Below are positions 47,881 to 57,560 of a stretch of 64,000 nucleotides of DNA, piece after piece; position 1 is the stretch's first letter, and each line of letters opens with the position of its first letter. The position numbers and the translations under genes are program-made. The notes beneath the pieces were generated by a model. The model worked only from the letters and a program-made list of their open reading frames with translations. It was not told the DNA's origin and made no database searches. The stretch is from the NCBI RefSeq assembly GCF_003286085.1, contig NW_020825294.1, positions 992,001 through 1,056,000 on the forward strand, read 5' to 3'. The DNA is from Drosophila persimilis. Its lineage: Eukaryota; Arthropoda; Insecta; Diptera; Drosophilidae.

Positions 47881-48278
47881 CCAACGAGCGTCAGAGCACT
47901 CTCATCTAGCGAGAGAGAGAAAGAGAAAGAGAGAGACAGACAGAGCAAGGCCACAGACGTTTCACAGAGTGTGGGAGAGCGAGACCGACCCCCAATCGAA
48001 ATTGGACTCTCGCCGACGACTCCGTCGATTCCGTTTTACCGTTTTGCCCACTTAGGGGCCCCCGCTCAGTTCACGTGCGACTAGCAAAAGTTAAAGTACG
48101 TTGCACCGCTCGTGTCGCGGTGACACAAAATCAACAGCCAACACAAAAATACTATATACCGGGTACAGCCTGTAATTAACATTTGTATTGTAAATTGCAG
48201 TTGAGCGAGCAAAAGAGAGTGTGTATACAACAACCGAAGAACCCAACCGACAGACACCTAAGGCTAACAGCTAACAGA
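47881..48278 (+). promoter_or_regulatory. promoter and leader of Tsp29Fb
   Basis: A GAGA-rich stretch at about 47908-47945 could bind GAGA factor. It is followed by a CTCAGTTC initiator-like word (A at 48068), with AGTACG near the +28 position as a weak downstream-element match. A GCG/GTGACA donor near 48120 and a TAAATTGCAG acceptor ending at 48200 would define an 80-nt leader intron. The ATG follows at 48279 in CAGAATGG context. Confidence 0.45.
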
Positions 48279-51200
48279 ATGGCAAATCGCGAGTTACAGC
48301 TGAATAGTGGCATGCGATGCGCTAAATATATGCTCATCATAGTGAGCTTTATGTTTGCGGTAAGTCCTGCGGATCTTCGCACTTTCCATGAATGAATCGC
48401 ACCCTCCATGAATCCATGAATCACAAGAGTCGCCATTTTGATTCGATTTCATTAGATTTCGCCTCCTTCCTTCATTATCATTATCATTATCACTCATTGA
48501 GTCCGCCTGCTTATCAGCTTTTGGTTTTTCTTTGTGTGGGTGTAATACCTTGTTTTTTTTTGTGATTCATTATGTGCCTACGTAAGTCGATAGGAATAAA
48601 ATGAGAGCAAAGACTAGAGCTCTCGAAATGCCACAAAGAGAGAATTCAGAGGTTGAGAAGAAGAGAGAAACGGGTCAAGTACAAAAGCTGAATTCTCCTC
48701 TTTTCGGGTTTTCTTGTCTTTTGTTTGTATTTTAAAACAAATATCGCCAAGAAGAGAGCAACAACAAAAACCACTTTAGATAATAATAGCAGACATTTTT
48801 GCTGCTGATAAGGTACAGAGTAAAGGTTCCAAAATCAACGAAACCTTTCAAAAATTTTCTTTCCGTTCATAAGTTTTTATACAATTTAAGTGCAGTAAAG
48901 CTGATACGACATTTGCTGGAAATCTTATAGCTTATAGACATTTAATGTAAATTCTACTGACACCTGGTAATTGTAATTAATGGTACGAGAGAAATCTCTA
49001 TAGTCAGAGATAATCCAGAATGCACAAAGGCGCAGCAATGTAAGCACAGAGCATGGTGCAAACAAAAACTGGGGCTTAACTGAAGTCATGTGAAGTCCAA
49101 ATATACATTTATGTAAATATATAAATACTTTAAAGGTACAAAGCTCCTTTATCATTTTGTTGCCCATTTACGGGGAGAGAAAAAGATCTACACTAAGAAT
49201 AAGAAATACTCTCTTTTCTCTCTTACCTTCTGGACCAACCTTGAGCCATTACATTTTCCTTGCTTCCATGCTATTCCCTACTGGTAGGTTTCTCGATCTT
49301 TTCAACCATTTCTGGTTCATTGCATGTTCTATTTCGCTTTTATCTGTCAGTATTACTATCTGTTATTTAAATATTTAATGTTCGTATTTCTTTTGGTAAT
49401 CATCGACGGCTTTATTTAGAGTCTCGTTTATAAAAGAAATACTCTAAGATCTGCGGGTTTCGTTTTGACTTCTTAATTCATTTTATAGACAGCGATTCTC
49501 CAGATCCGACAGGCTCTAAAGTCACGCTACAGCCGTTAAGTTGATGGTTAATATATTTAATTTTTACCTCTATCTTAAATTTGTTGCCTTGGCATCTTTG
49601 GAAAAATACAATTGTTTCCCATTTTTCTTTTCGGCAGTGGAAATCCCTTTGCTGATGAGTACCGTAGTGCTCGTTTCTTTCGATTGGTTGAGGTCAGCTT
49701 GTGACCCGCAGAGACCTTCACATTGTGGAGTATTTTTCGGAGCATACGTGTCCGATTGTTGTTTTTTGTGAGCATAGGAAAGGGGATCTTCTCGACGATG
49801 GTCATCTGCTTGCCGTTGAGCTCCAGGGGATGGGGATGCTGGACATCGGCATTTTTGTTGATGCTGTAGTTGACCTCAAAGGCTCGTTCGAACTGTCCCG
49901 TGGGTGCCGAGGGATTCTTGGCTAGATCCACCACCACGCGTATACAATCCTTGACGGCATGGGGACAAATCCTGGCAGTAACCGCCGTCGAGGGTGTCAG
50001 ATCCGGCGTTGCGTTGATCTCAATTAAGATGGGATTGTAGTGCTCGTCCAGCATGAAGTCACAGCCATACAGCTCGAAGGCGTTCTTCACCAGTTCGGTC
50101 TTATCCAGGCTTGCCATCACCACGGCCACTAGATTCTGCTTGAAGCCATTGTAGATCTTCGACCAGGTTTCGTCCGGGGCACCCACATGACGTAGATGGG
50201 TCTTGAACTGCTCCAGCGACCACATGTTGTGCTTCGGCAGACGGGGATCGCGATTCAGCTTGTTCTTGTAGCGCTTCTGCACAGAATTGTTGGTCAGATG
50301 AATCGATTCCCGCAGATCGTCCATCGTGAACTCTTGGGAGCTGAAACGCAGATAGCAATCGCGATACACCCAGACGGTTACCTTGGATTCCCCGACTGTC
50401 AGCAGCATGTACTGGCGTATGTCGAACTTTGTACGATACACCAGGAATGGGCGTTCTATAAAGGCAAGAAAAGGCACCATGGGACCATAAATATCACATA
50501 TTGAATGAAACTCACCTATGTACTTTTGGACTATGTACTTTTTGTTCTGATTGTTTGATGTCCATTGGAGGATATCATTCAGGCTGTTGCGTATAACGAT
50601 GCCAATTCCTCGCGACTGATAGCCAGGCTTGAGGATCCACAGGTTGCGGCAGCCATCCCAGCGATAGTCGGGACATAGGGCCTCGATCTGCTCGAGATAT
50701 TGAGTCGCCAGACGAGCGTACTCCGTCATGATATTCTGGGTCACCCGGTACTTGGCCTTCGACTTTAGGACCTCAGCCGACTGCAGCATAAACGTTTGGC
50801 TCTCCACGAATTCGGCTGCGGTGGGTGGCTTGACCCGAGCATCGTCGAGGGATTTGTGCTGCGCCTGTTCGACCATTCGCTTAACCTTGGTCAGGGCAAA
50901 GTCCAGGTTGCTGCTCGCGATAGTGCCATTGTCAATGTCTATCAGCTCGTCGGGCTTATGCTCCAGGATGTAGCGAAGCAGGGAGCGTGCCTGTGTCTGC
51001 TGGTAGTCCTCAATGAAGGCTTTGCGTTCCTCCTCGTTTTTGCCGCCCAGGCGGTAGAAGCGCGGATAGCTCATGCCGCAGACGCCGTCCTCGCGAAACC
51101 AACGCTCCTGCTCGGCGCACCCGACCAGACCCACCTTGGTGGAGAAGTCCAGGGACTGGCTGCGCCTCACCCGGTTGCGGAATGGCCTCACGTCGGCGAA

Positions 51201-53912
51201 CAGATCGCGCTGAGCCTTACTCTGCCAAATGAAGAAGGCTGGAAATTGGTTGATCATCTTTGAAATGACCACCGTCTCGTGGTCGTTGCCTCTTCGCGCA
51301 TTCTCCAGCAGGATATCCTCGGACATGGACTGCAGCGCGGCGTACCGCGAAGCCGGCAGCTTCTCCAGCCAGCCCCTACTCACGAGGGCCCGTCGCACTG
51401 TATTATAGTTGCCGTACACCGTGAAGATCTTCCGGTTTCGATAGGCATTGATGACCCGCGTCCGATAAACGTTCCTCAGCTGACGCTTCTGTGCATCGGA
51501 TGCCAGAGATATTGTTGTGGTAAGGCCAGAGGTCGATTTGGACTGTGCTCGCGCCAGTAATTTATTGATGCTATTCTGGTTGCTTATCATACCCTTGTGC
51601 CGGGTGATGGCTTCTGATCCTAATCCTCCAGCGGCAACGGTGGCCCCTGAGGTGATGTTGTGCATGCTGACGTTAATATTGCTGCTACTCGGCGGATTTG
51701 GCACCGAACACTGACTGCATAGCTGCCCCAGCTCAGCGTCCAGGTTTTTGATGATCGATCGGATCTTCGAGGCGGGATTGTAGTACCAGCTGCGACGTTT
51801 CGTGGCTGGCATGCTGATGGTGCTTCTGCGTTGAGTGGGAGGCTGGTCTTTGGGAGTCATTTCGGGCAGTGTGGTGATGGCAACGATGGGACGAGAATCG
51901 TGGAGCGTGGCTGCTTTGATATCCGGTGTGTCCGGTGTTTGTTCGTTGCCAAAGCAGCGGGTCCGCCGGCTGCAAATTAACAAGGAATTTCGAAGCTGAG
52001 CCAAACAATTTTTAACAAACAATTTTACAAACGAAAAATCGTTGACGTAAAAAATATTGGGAGAGCGGACATTTGAGCGTTTGACCACTTGTTGGTGGTG
52101 TTGACATGTGTCTGCAGAGGCGAGAAGTCGCGTCGAAGCATTGCCAAATGCATCTATAAGCAAATATATAAACAACAACAAAATTTTTGCAAATTTGTAA
52201 TTCGGAATCACAACAGCTTTTCGCGTTTTCCCGATCGATTTTTCACCATTTTCCCGATTTTCACGGACCAAAATGCGGAGCTGAACTGGAATCGCAAGCT
52301 TAGACTGGGTGTAAAAATGAAAGTGGCAGAGCGGTGAAGATACATATGTACAAACATAGGTGCAAATCTGCTTATGTGTAGGCGGAGTAAGCGATCACTT
52401 ATCCGCATACACCAATTGCGTGTTTCCGCGTTCAAAAATGAAAAATGTCAAAAATTTTAGCGGGGGGTGAAGTAAGGGGTAGCAAAAGCAACAAAAAGAC
52501 TGATCGACGAAGAAAAAGTACAGTAAGAAGTGCAAATGAATTGCAACAGGTCTATAGAATCTCAAGTGAACATCGTAAAGCATCACTCTGCTGAAACTCA
52601 GTTCGTTTTGAAATATTACAACGCAAAATGATAAGATAACTTGTAGAACATGCAAATATAAAGGGGGTACGAAAAAATGACGTACAAAAGTGCAGGTTTA
52701 CTTTGTTGTCGAACAGCGATTTACACAGTTGACGCTTAAAAGTATGAGGAAGTGGAAATAGTGGAATAAGTGGAATTCTATAATTCCAAACAGCTGGCCT
52801 CAATGTTATGACATCCGAAATGGTTTGCTTTACTACTATTACATGCCGTCACCTTGCGTACCACGCCCCGCACCACATTTCCAGCACTCGCAAAGTCATA
52901 AAATTAGATTTAACATGCAATGCATGACGACGCTTTCCCCTCCAGCTGACGGCCATCCTGCTGATTATGGTGGGAACTACGATCCAAACGATCTTCGGCG
53001 ACTTTAGCATTTTCATCGATGGACACTTTGCATCGCCGCCGGCTCTGCTGATTGCCATAGGATTCATACTGATTGCCGTGGCCGCTTTGGGGGCCTACGG
53101 AGCTGTTAAGGAGAGTGTGATGGTCATCAACCTGGTGAGTAGGCCGGATTCCACTCACCCACCAAATGCTAATAATCCTGTGCTTGTTTTCAGTACGGTG
53201 TCTGCCTGTTCCTGGTGTTCATCCTGGAGGTGTCAGCGGCCATTGCTGCCTTCGTGATGCAGTCCCAGGTGAGGGATATGCTGATTCGGACCATGTACCA
53301 GTCGATGGCTGACTACGAAACCGATCCCTATGTCGAATCTGGCGTGGACTTTATGCAATCCGGGGTGAGTCCATGCTCTGGTGCAGATCGATTTCAATCA
53401 CTAATGGCTGTGATCATCCCCAACAGCTGGAATGCTGCGGTGTGAACAAGCCCGAGGACTGGAAGGATTACTTCAGCCCCAACAAGAACGAGACCCTGGA
53501 CACTGACGATGTGGTGGTTCCCAATTCCTGCTGCGGCGGTCTGGCCCAGGACATCAACGATGCCAGCCAAGTGACCTGCCTGGACACCTTCGACTACGGC
53601 TGCTTCCGCAAGATGAACTTTATCATTTCGCAGAGCGCCATGCTCATTGCCACCGGTGCGACTACAGTGGCCTTTGTCCAACTGCTAGGCGTGCTCTGCG
53701 CCTTCATGCTGGCCAAGACGCTGCGACGCAACAAGTCGATCCGCGAAGCTCGGCGCTGGCAGCTCCAGCAGAGTCTGGGCGTCCTCATCTCCGGCGGAAA
53801 GATGGCTCCCCCCCAGAACTCGGCGGTCGCCGGCTACCAGCAGTTGGGCCACGGCGAACAGGGCACCCACGAGCCCTACACCTACACACCCCAGAGTCCC
53901 AGCGTAAACTAG
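48279..53912 (+). CDS. tetraspanin Tsp29Fb, 308 residues
   Basis: Coding exons 48279-48359, 52946-53134, 53194-53364 and 53427-53912 are all in phase 0. The first exon (MANRELQLNSGMRCAKYMLI) gives the cytoplasmic N terminus and the start of the first membrane segment. The others supply three more hydrophobic segments and a large loop with Cys-Cys-Gly (150-152), NSCC, a TC and YGC. A polar C-terminal tail of about 70 residues (from KTLRRNKSIREARRW) is much longer than in Tsp29Fa and may carry trafficking signals. The protein agrees closely with remembered D. melanogaster Tsp29Fb. Intron 1 is 4.6 kb and contains a whole antisense gene. The 3' end converges with argininosuccinate lyase. Confidence 0.95.
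48360..49574 (+). other. proximal part of Tsp29Fb intron 1
   Basis: GTAAGT donor at 48360. AT-rich, with no gene seen. The 3' UTR of the antisense TTLL gene should lie in its distal part. Confidence 0.6.
49575..51860 (-). CDS. tubulin tyrosine ligase-like protein, probably a TTLL3-type glycylase, 741 residues
   Basis: Two coding exons (51860-50516 and 50455-49575) are separated by a 60-nt GTGAGT...TTATAG intron that contains no stop. The ATG at 51860 is the first in frame. The upstream open frame lacks an ATG and has a TTAATTTGCAG acceptor at 51970. The C-terminal half is an ATP-grasp TTL domain: WILKPGYQSRGIGI, then VQKYI joined by splicing to ERPFLVY, TKFDIRQ, HLTNNSVQK, and LYGCDFMLDEHYNPILIEIN with the metal-binding acidic and Asn residues. 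TTL-like enzymes add amino acids to tubulin tails on axonemes and other microtubules. The combination fits the glycine-adding TTLL3/8 group, and D. melanogaster TTLL3B is the likely ortholog. The gene is nested antisense in Tsp29Fb. The N-terminal 200 residues are less conserved. Confidence 0.85.
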   Translation of the reverse strand: MTPKDQPPTQRRSTISMPATKRRSWYYNPASKIRSIIKNLDAELGQLCSQCSVPNPPSSSNINVSMHNITSGATVAAGGLGSEAITRHKGMISNQNSINKLLARAQSKSTSGLTTTISLASDAQKRQLRNVYRTRVINAYRNRKIFTVYGNYNTVRRALVSRGWLEKLPASRYAALQSMSEDILLENARRGNDHETVVISKMINQFPAFFIWQSKAQRDLFADVRPFRNRVRRSQSLDFSTKVGLVGCAEQERWFREDGVCGMSYPRFYRLGGKNEEERKAFIEDYQQTQARSLLRYILEHKPDELIDIDNGTIASSNLDFALTKVKRMVEQAQHKSLDDARVKPPTAAEFVESQTFMLQSAEVLKSKAKYRVTQNIMTEYARLATQYLEQIEALCPDYRWDGCRNLWILKPGYQSRGIGIVIRNSLNDILQWTSNNQNKKYIVQKYIGEFHSICDIYGPMVPFLAFIERPFLVYRTKFDIRQYMLLTVGESKVTVWVYRDCYLRFSSQEFTMDDLRESIHLTNNSVQKRYKNKLNRDPRLPKHNMWSLEQFKTHLRHVGAPDETWSKIYNGFKQNLVAVVMASLDKTELVKNAFELYGCDFMLDEHYNPILIEINATPDLTPSTAVTARICPHAVKDCIRVVVDLAKNPSAPTGQFERAFEVNYSINKNADVQHPHPLELNGKQMTIVEKIPFPMLTKNNNRTRMLRKILHNVKVSAGHKLTSTNRKKRALRYSSAKGFPLPKRKMGNNCIFPKMPRQQI
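50456..50515 (-). other. 60-nt in-frame intron of the TTLL gene
   Basis: On the minus strand it has a GTGAGT donor and a TTTATAG acceptor. Its length is a multiple of three and it lacks a stop, so unspliced RNA still encodes an open frame with 20 extra residues. Splicing restores KYIERPFLVY, the family's normal sequence, which supports removal. Confidence 0.85.
51861..52945 (-). promoter_or_regulatory. probable 5' leader and promoter of the TTLL gene, distal Tsp29Fb intron
   Basis: On the minus strand an acceptor-like TTAATTTGCAG ends at 51970, suggesting an untranslated first exon upstream. The open frame up to 52271 has no ATG and is T-rich, so I treat it as non-coding. Bases 52280-52940 hold no gene. 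The segment ends at the Tsp29Fb acceptor CCCCTCCAG (plus strand, exon from 52946). Confidence 0.45.
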
Positions 53913-54047
53913 GAGCCGTCAACGATCGAACCAGTACTCTATCTACTAATCTAATCTATTCAATTAATAATCCACGCACCACGCTGTCAATGTAAATCTT
54001 TTTCATTTGTTAACCAAACACCAAAGCCAAACGTAACATCACGTTTA

Positions 54048-54053
54048 AATAAA
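54048..54053 (+). terminator. Tsp29Fb poly(A) signal overlapping the lyase 3' end
   Basis: AATAAA on the plus strand lies 136 bases after the Tsp29Fb stop and 12 bases before the minus-strand stop codon of argininosuccinate lyase (54065-54067). Usual cleavage 10-30 bases downstream would fall in the antisense of the lyase coding exon. Confidence 0.75.
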
Positions 54054-54064
54054 GCGCCTGTGCT

Positions 54065-55821
54065 CTAGGACTGCTTGCGCATATCTTTGACAAAGTTATT
54101 AAGGAGACGCAGCTGCTCCTCGATGCTGGCCGTGGCCGTGCCCCCAATCACATCGTACTGCTGCACATTGTTGGCGTAATCGGCTACGCTGGCAATGTCC
54201 GATCCGAAGGCGGGACAGATCTTCTGCAGTTCACCCAGCGGCACCTCGGTAATGCCCACACCGCGCTGCTCTGCTAGCGAGACTACGCGACCAATGAAAT
54301 GATGGGCCTGTCGGAAGGGAATGCCCTTCTTCACCAAATAGTACGCCTGCAATAAAGAGGTCTATAAGCATTAAAACACCATTGGAGACGGTTCTACTCA
54401 CCCAATCCGTTGCCAGCATATCCGGACTGAGGGCCGCCTCCATCGTATCCCGCTGCACTTGCATCGTCTGGATAACACCCTGAGTAACATCGAGCACCTG
54501 TTTTAGCTTATCGAACGACTGGAAGCAGTATTCCTTATCGAACTGCAGGTCCTTGTTGTAAGTGGACGGTGTGCCCTTGATGGTCATCATAATGCCAGTC
54601 AGATTGGAGCTAATCACTCCGGAGATGCCGCGGATCAGCTCCAAGCTATCCGGATTCCGCTTCTGTGGCATCAGGCTGCTGCCGCTGGAGAGGCTATCGT
54701 GGAGGCGAATGAAATCGAACTCCTTTGTGCTGTAGATGATCAGATCTTCTGCAAAACGCGACAGGTGCAAGCTGACCAGGGAACAGCAATAGATGAAGTC
54801 CACTTAAAAGATTTAGAGTGAAAGGAACTTTAAAACTGAGGGACAGGGGGAGGACAGATGCTTAAATGGACCAGTAGAAAGCACCTTATTTTCATGATTA
54901 TAATACTGTTGCATGTTCTCTATTCCAATACCGGGTACAACAACTCCTTATCATTATTCCCTGTCTAAATAATCGACCGATTCTTAAACGTCTGTCTGCT
55001 GATAAGAAACCGATCCATTTGGAACGATTCAAATTCACTATTGTATCAACGACTTTGAAATGACTTATTCAAACGTTTAAGTACAATCTGGACTCACCCA
55101 CAAAATCACGATCTCCGACAGCATGCATACTGTTTGCGGTGACGCCAGAGAAGCCCAAGCGTTCGGCCAGCCACAGACGATCGATACCAAGAGGATTGCC
55201 GGCCAGGGCTCCACTGCCCAGGGGCAGGACATTCGCGCGATCACGCAGCTCCACCAAACGGAGGCAGTCCTCGCGCAAGGCGAAGGCATGCGAAAGTAGC
55301 CAGTGGGAGAATTGAACCGGCTGGGCCCGCTGCATATGCGTATAGCCGGGTATTAGGACCCCAAGATGGACTTCGGCCTGCTTAACGGCAGACTCTATAA
55401 CGCGACTCAGGCGACCGAGGGTCTCTCGAATGCCCCTGCGCAGCCAGAGCTTCATGTCGGTGACCACCTGGTCGTTGCGGCTCCGGCCGGTATGCAGTCG
55501 CTGACCCAGCTCCCCGGTAATCTCCACCAGCAGCCGCTCGTTGACAGTGTGCACATCCTCGTCGGTGGGCAGGAACTTGATGGTGCGCTCGATCCAATCG
55601 TACCGAATCAGCTCCAAACTTTTCACCAGCTTGTCCGCCTCAGCGGTGTTTAAGTACCCTGCGCGCTGAAGAGCCTCTGCATAGGCTTTGCTGGCATCTA
55701 AATCGTCCGCATAGAGACGCGAGTCGTAAGGCAGACTGATATTCAGAGCCTGTAAAGCCTCACTGGGCTTCTCGCTGAAGCGTCCGCCCCACAATTGGTA
55801 TGAGTTCTTGGATGTTGCCAT
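54065..55821 (-). CDS. argininosuccinate lyase, 468 residues
   Basis: Exons 55821-55098, 54802-54402 and 54346-54065 join in phase. The enzyme splits argininosuccinate into arginine and fumarate in the cytosol. It belongs to the homotetrameric fumarase/aspartase superfamily, with active sites built from three subunits. Visible signatures are WGGRF near the N terminus, TGRSRNDQ (111-118), PGYTHMQRAQP (159-169, with the catalytic-region His), DRDFV across the first splice, and SSGSSLMPQKRNPD (280-293), the flexible catalytic serine loop. Length matches the family (about 460-470). The ATG at 55821 (MATSKNSYQLWGGRF) is the first in frame, and the codons upstream of it lack an ATG. The D. melanogaster ortholog is CG9510. 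Its 3' end faces Tsp29Fb and probably overlaps its transcript. Confidence 0.95.
54803..55097 (-). other. argininosuccinate lyase intron 1
   Basis: GTGAGT donor and CTTTTAAG acceptor on the minus strand, 295 nt. No other feature is seen. Confidence 0.85.
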
Positions 55822-56315
55822 GATTCCTGATCCGCCTGGCGTCAATGATGGAATACTACTGAACCCAGTCCAGCAATAGAACAGCTCACAAATACAATAT
55901 TTTCCAGCCGCTTATCTTTAAAATTAGTACATGTAGTTTTATGCGTTGTTTTTTAAATTGTAAATGATTAGAAAAAGTCAAAGCACTGCGTTTCTCTCAC
56001 AGTCTACAGTGGTTTCAGTAAGTATTTTCTATAAACAATTGAGTTGTATTATAACGTATTAAGTTTATATAATGTAAATTGATTAGGCATGACTTTGGGG
56101 ACGATCTACAACCACTGTGCCTCTGCTCTCTTTCCATTTGACTTTTTGGCTCCCTGCTATTATTTTTTTATATTTTTAATTGACTTGGGCTATAGGCAAA
56201 CAAACCAACGGCGAGATATAGACTCTTATCAGAGTTTAGATTAAAATCACCGGAACGTGTTTGTAGTCTCTGACGTGAGTGTTGGCGCATGATCCCGAAG
56301 ACAGTTGGCTTCGGG
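55822..56315 (-). other. spacer between lyase and Maf-like gene
   Basis: About 500 bases containing the lyase promoter and leader and the Maf-like gene 3' UTR, both transcribed leftwards. AT-rich. No canonical minus-strand AATAAA was found here, and no core promoter motif stands out. Confidence 0.45.
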
Positions 56316-57125
56316 CTATGACGAGAGATCCTCCAGAAATAGCTTGTTCAGTTCACAGCAAAGACGATGCAGCGGCAGGCCCATCACGCAGTAAAAGTCG
56401 CCATCGATGCGGTGTATTAGTGCACCACCAGGTCCCTGAACGCCATAAGCTCCAGCTTTGTCACTATATAAATGGAGATTGTAGCTTTTTCACGACTTTA
56501 TATAGTATATTTGTGGCTTACAGTGGATCCCCAGAATCCACATAGTTCTGGATCTGCTCTGGCAACAACTGGCCGAAATGTACGTCTGCAGTGTCCGTAA
56601 ATTTGCGCACTCCTTGGGCATGTTTGAGCACAACGCCGCTGAACACTCGATTGCAAGTTCCAGACAGGCTGCAAAGAAAGCACACATCAATTTGAGAATT
56701 AAGAGACGTCTTTACCGGCAGGGTACCTACTTGGTTAGCATGCGCACGGCATCCTCGGGATCCTTTGGCTTTCCGTATATCTCTTTTCCCAGCGTCACCA
56801 TTGTATCGGCTGCTATAACAATGAGATTTTTATTGTCGCCCTCGGCACTCAGACGCGTGAAGACCTCCTCCGCTTTGCCCAGGGCTGTAGCTTCTATATA
56901 GTCGGAGAATTCCTTGTAGTCGGCCAGATTCAGGTTCTCCTCAAATGTGGATGGACAGAGCTCTGCATTGAGACCCTAGAATAGTATTTTGTTGGCTAAA
57001 ATTTGCATTTAAATGGCTTTTCTGACAATACTCACCAGCATTTTAACCAATTCTTGGCGACGTGGCGAGCCACTTGCCAGGACAACACGATAGTTGCTTA
57101 ATAAATGCTTTATTGGCGCCAACAT
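56316..57125 (-). CDS. Maf-family nucleoside triphosphate pyrophosphatase, 209 residues
   Basis: Exons 57125-57036, 56975-56731, 56668-56522 and 56463-56316 (phases 0,2,2) give a complete protein. Maf/ASMTL-type enzymes hydrolyse nucleoside triphosphates such as dTTP, UTP and modified pyrimidines to monophosphate and pyrophosphate, and are thought to sanitise the nucleotide pool. Diagnostic parts are LASGSPRR (16-23, the phosphate-binding start), AADTMV with the catalytic Asp near residue 87, [13 protein letters not shown] (substrate region), [10 protein letters not shown] (162-171) and MGLPLHRL at the end. Length fits the stand-alone Maf domain, without the methyltransferase fused in human ASMTL. 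The D. melanogaster ortholog is probably CG9515. The three introns are all about 60-75 nt. Confidence 0.93.
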
Positions 57126-57560
57126 GGCAAATTAAATTAAATGAATAAGTTAAAGCACACTTTAGAACGGAAATCAGCTGTTGCACCAGTTTCAACATAA
57201 TACGAACGATAGCTCACTTACGTTTTATTTGTTTGATCTTTTTTAGGCTAAATTCAATAAAAGCATGTATTTAAAATAAACCAGTCAAGTAGAAAATTAA
57301 TTTATTAATCGCATACAATTATGTGGGCAGTACTGAGAGATCTATCTAGCTAGTAATATACGATGGAAATCAAAATCGAACCAAATCATATCACACTTTA
57401 AAACGGGAATCAGCTGTTGCGCCAGTTTCCACATGGGGAAATCTGGTATTTGTAGTATTTTTTGCAGATACACACTGAGCTGCAGCAAACAGGGCACACT
57501 GGCCGCAGCAGCTGGCTCACCCGCCAACCGCCACCCACAAGAAAAATTAAAATAACCCAA
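57126..57560. promoter_or_regulatory. probable divergent promoter region with a 43-bp direct repeat
   Basis: This is the space between the minus-strand Maf-like gene and the plus-strand HD-domain gene. Two 43-bp copies (57156-57198 and 57392-57434, four mismatches) each contain ATCAGCTGTT, matching the E-box-like core promoter motif common at fly housekeeping promoters. GGGCACACTGG at about 57489 is one base from another common core motif (GGTCACACT). No TATA box is seen. This suits broad housekeeping promoters for both genes. Confidence 0.5.

Noticed and set aside
51861-52271. N-terminal extension of the TTLL gene with a hydrophobic stretch (KILLLFIYLLIDAF)
   Set aside because: The upstream frame has no ATG before 51860, is T-rich, and contains a good acceptor at 51970, so it is probably leader and intron.
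55822-55845. Eight extra N-terminal codons for argininosuccinate lyase
   Set aside because: The apparent start at 55845 is TTG; the first ATG at 55821 gives the family-typical N terminus.
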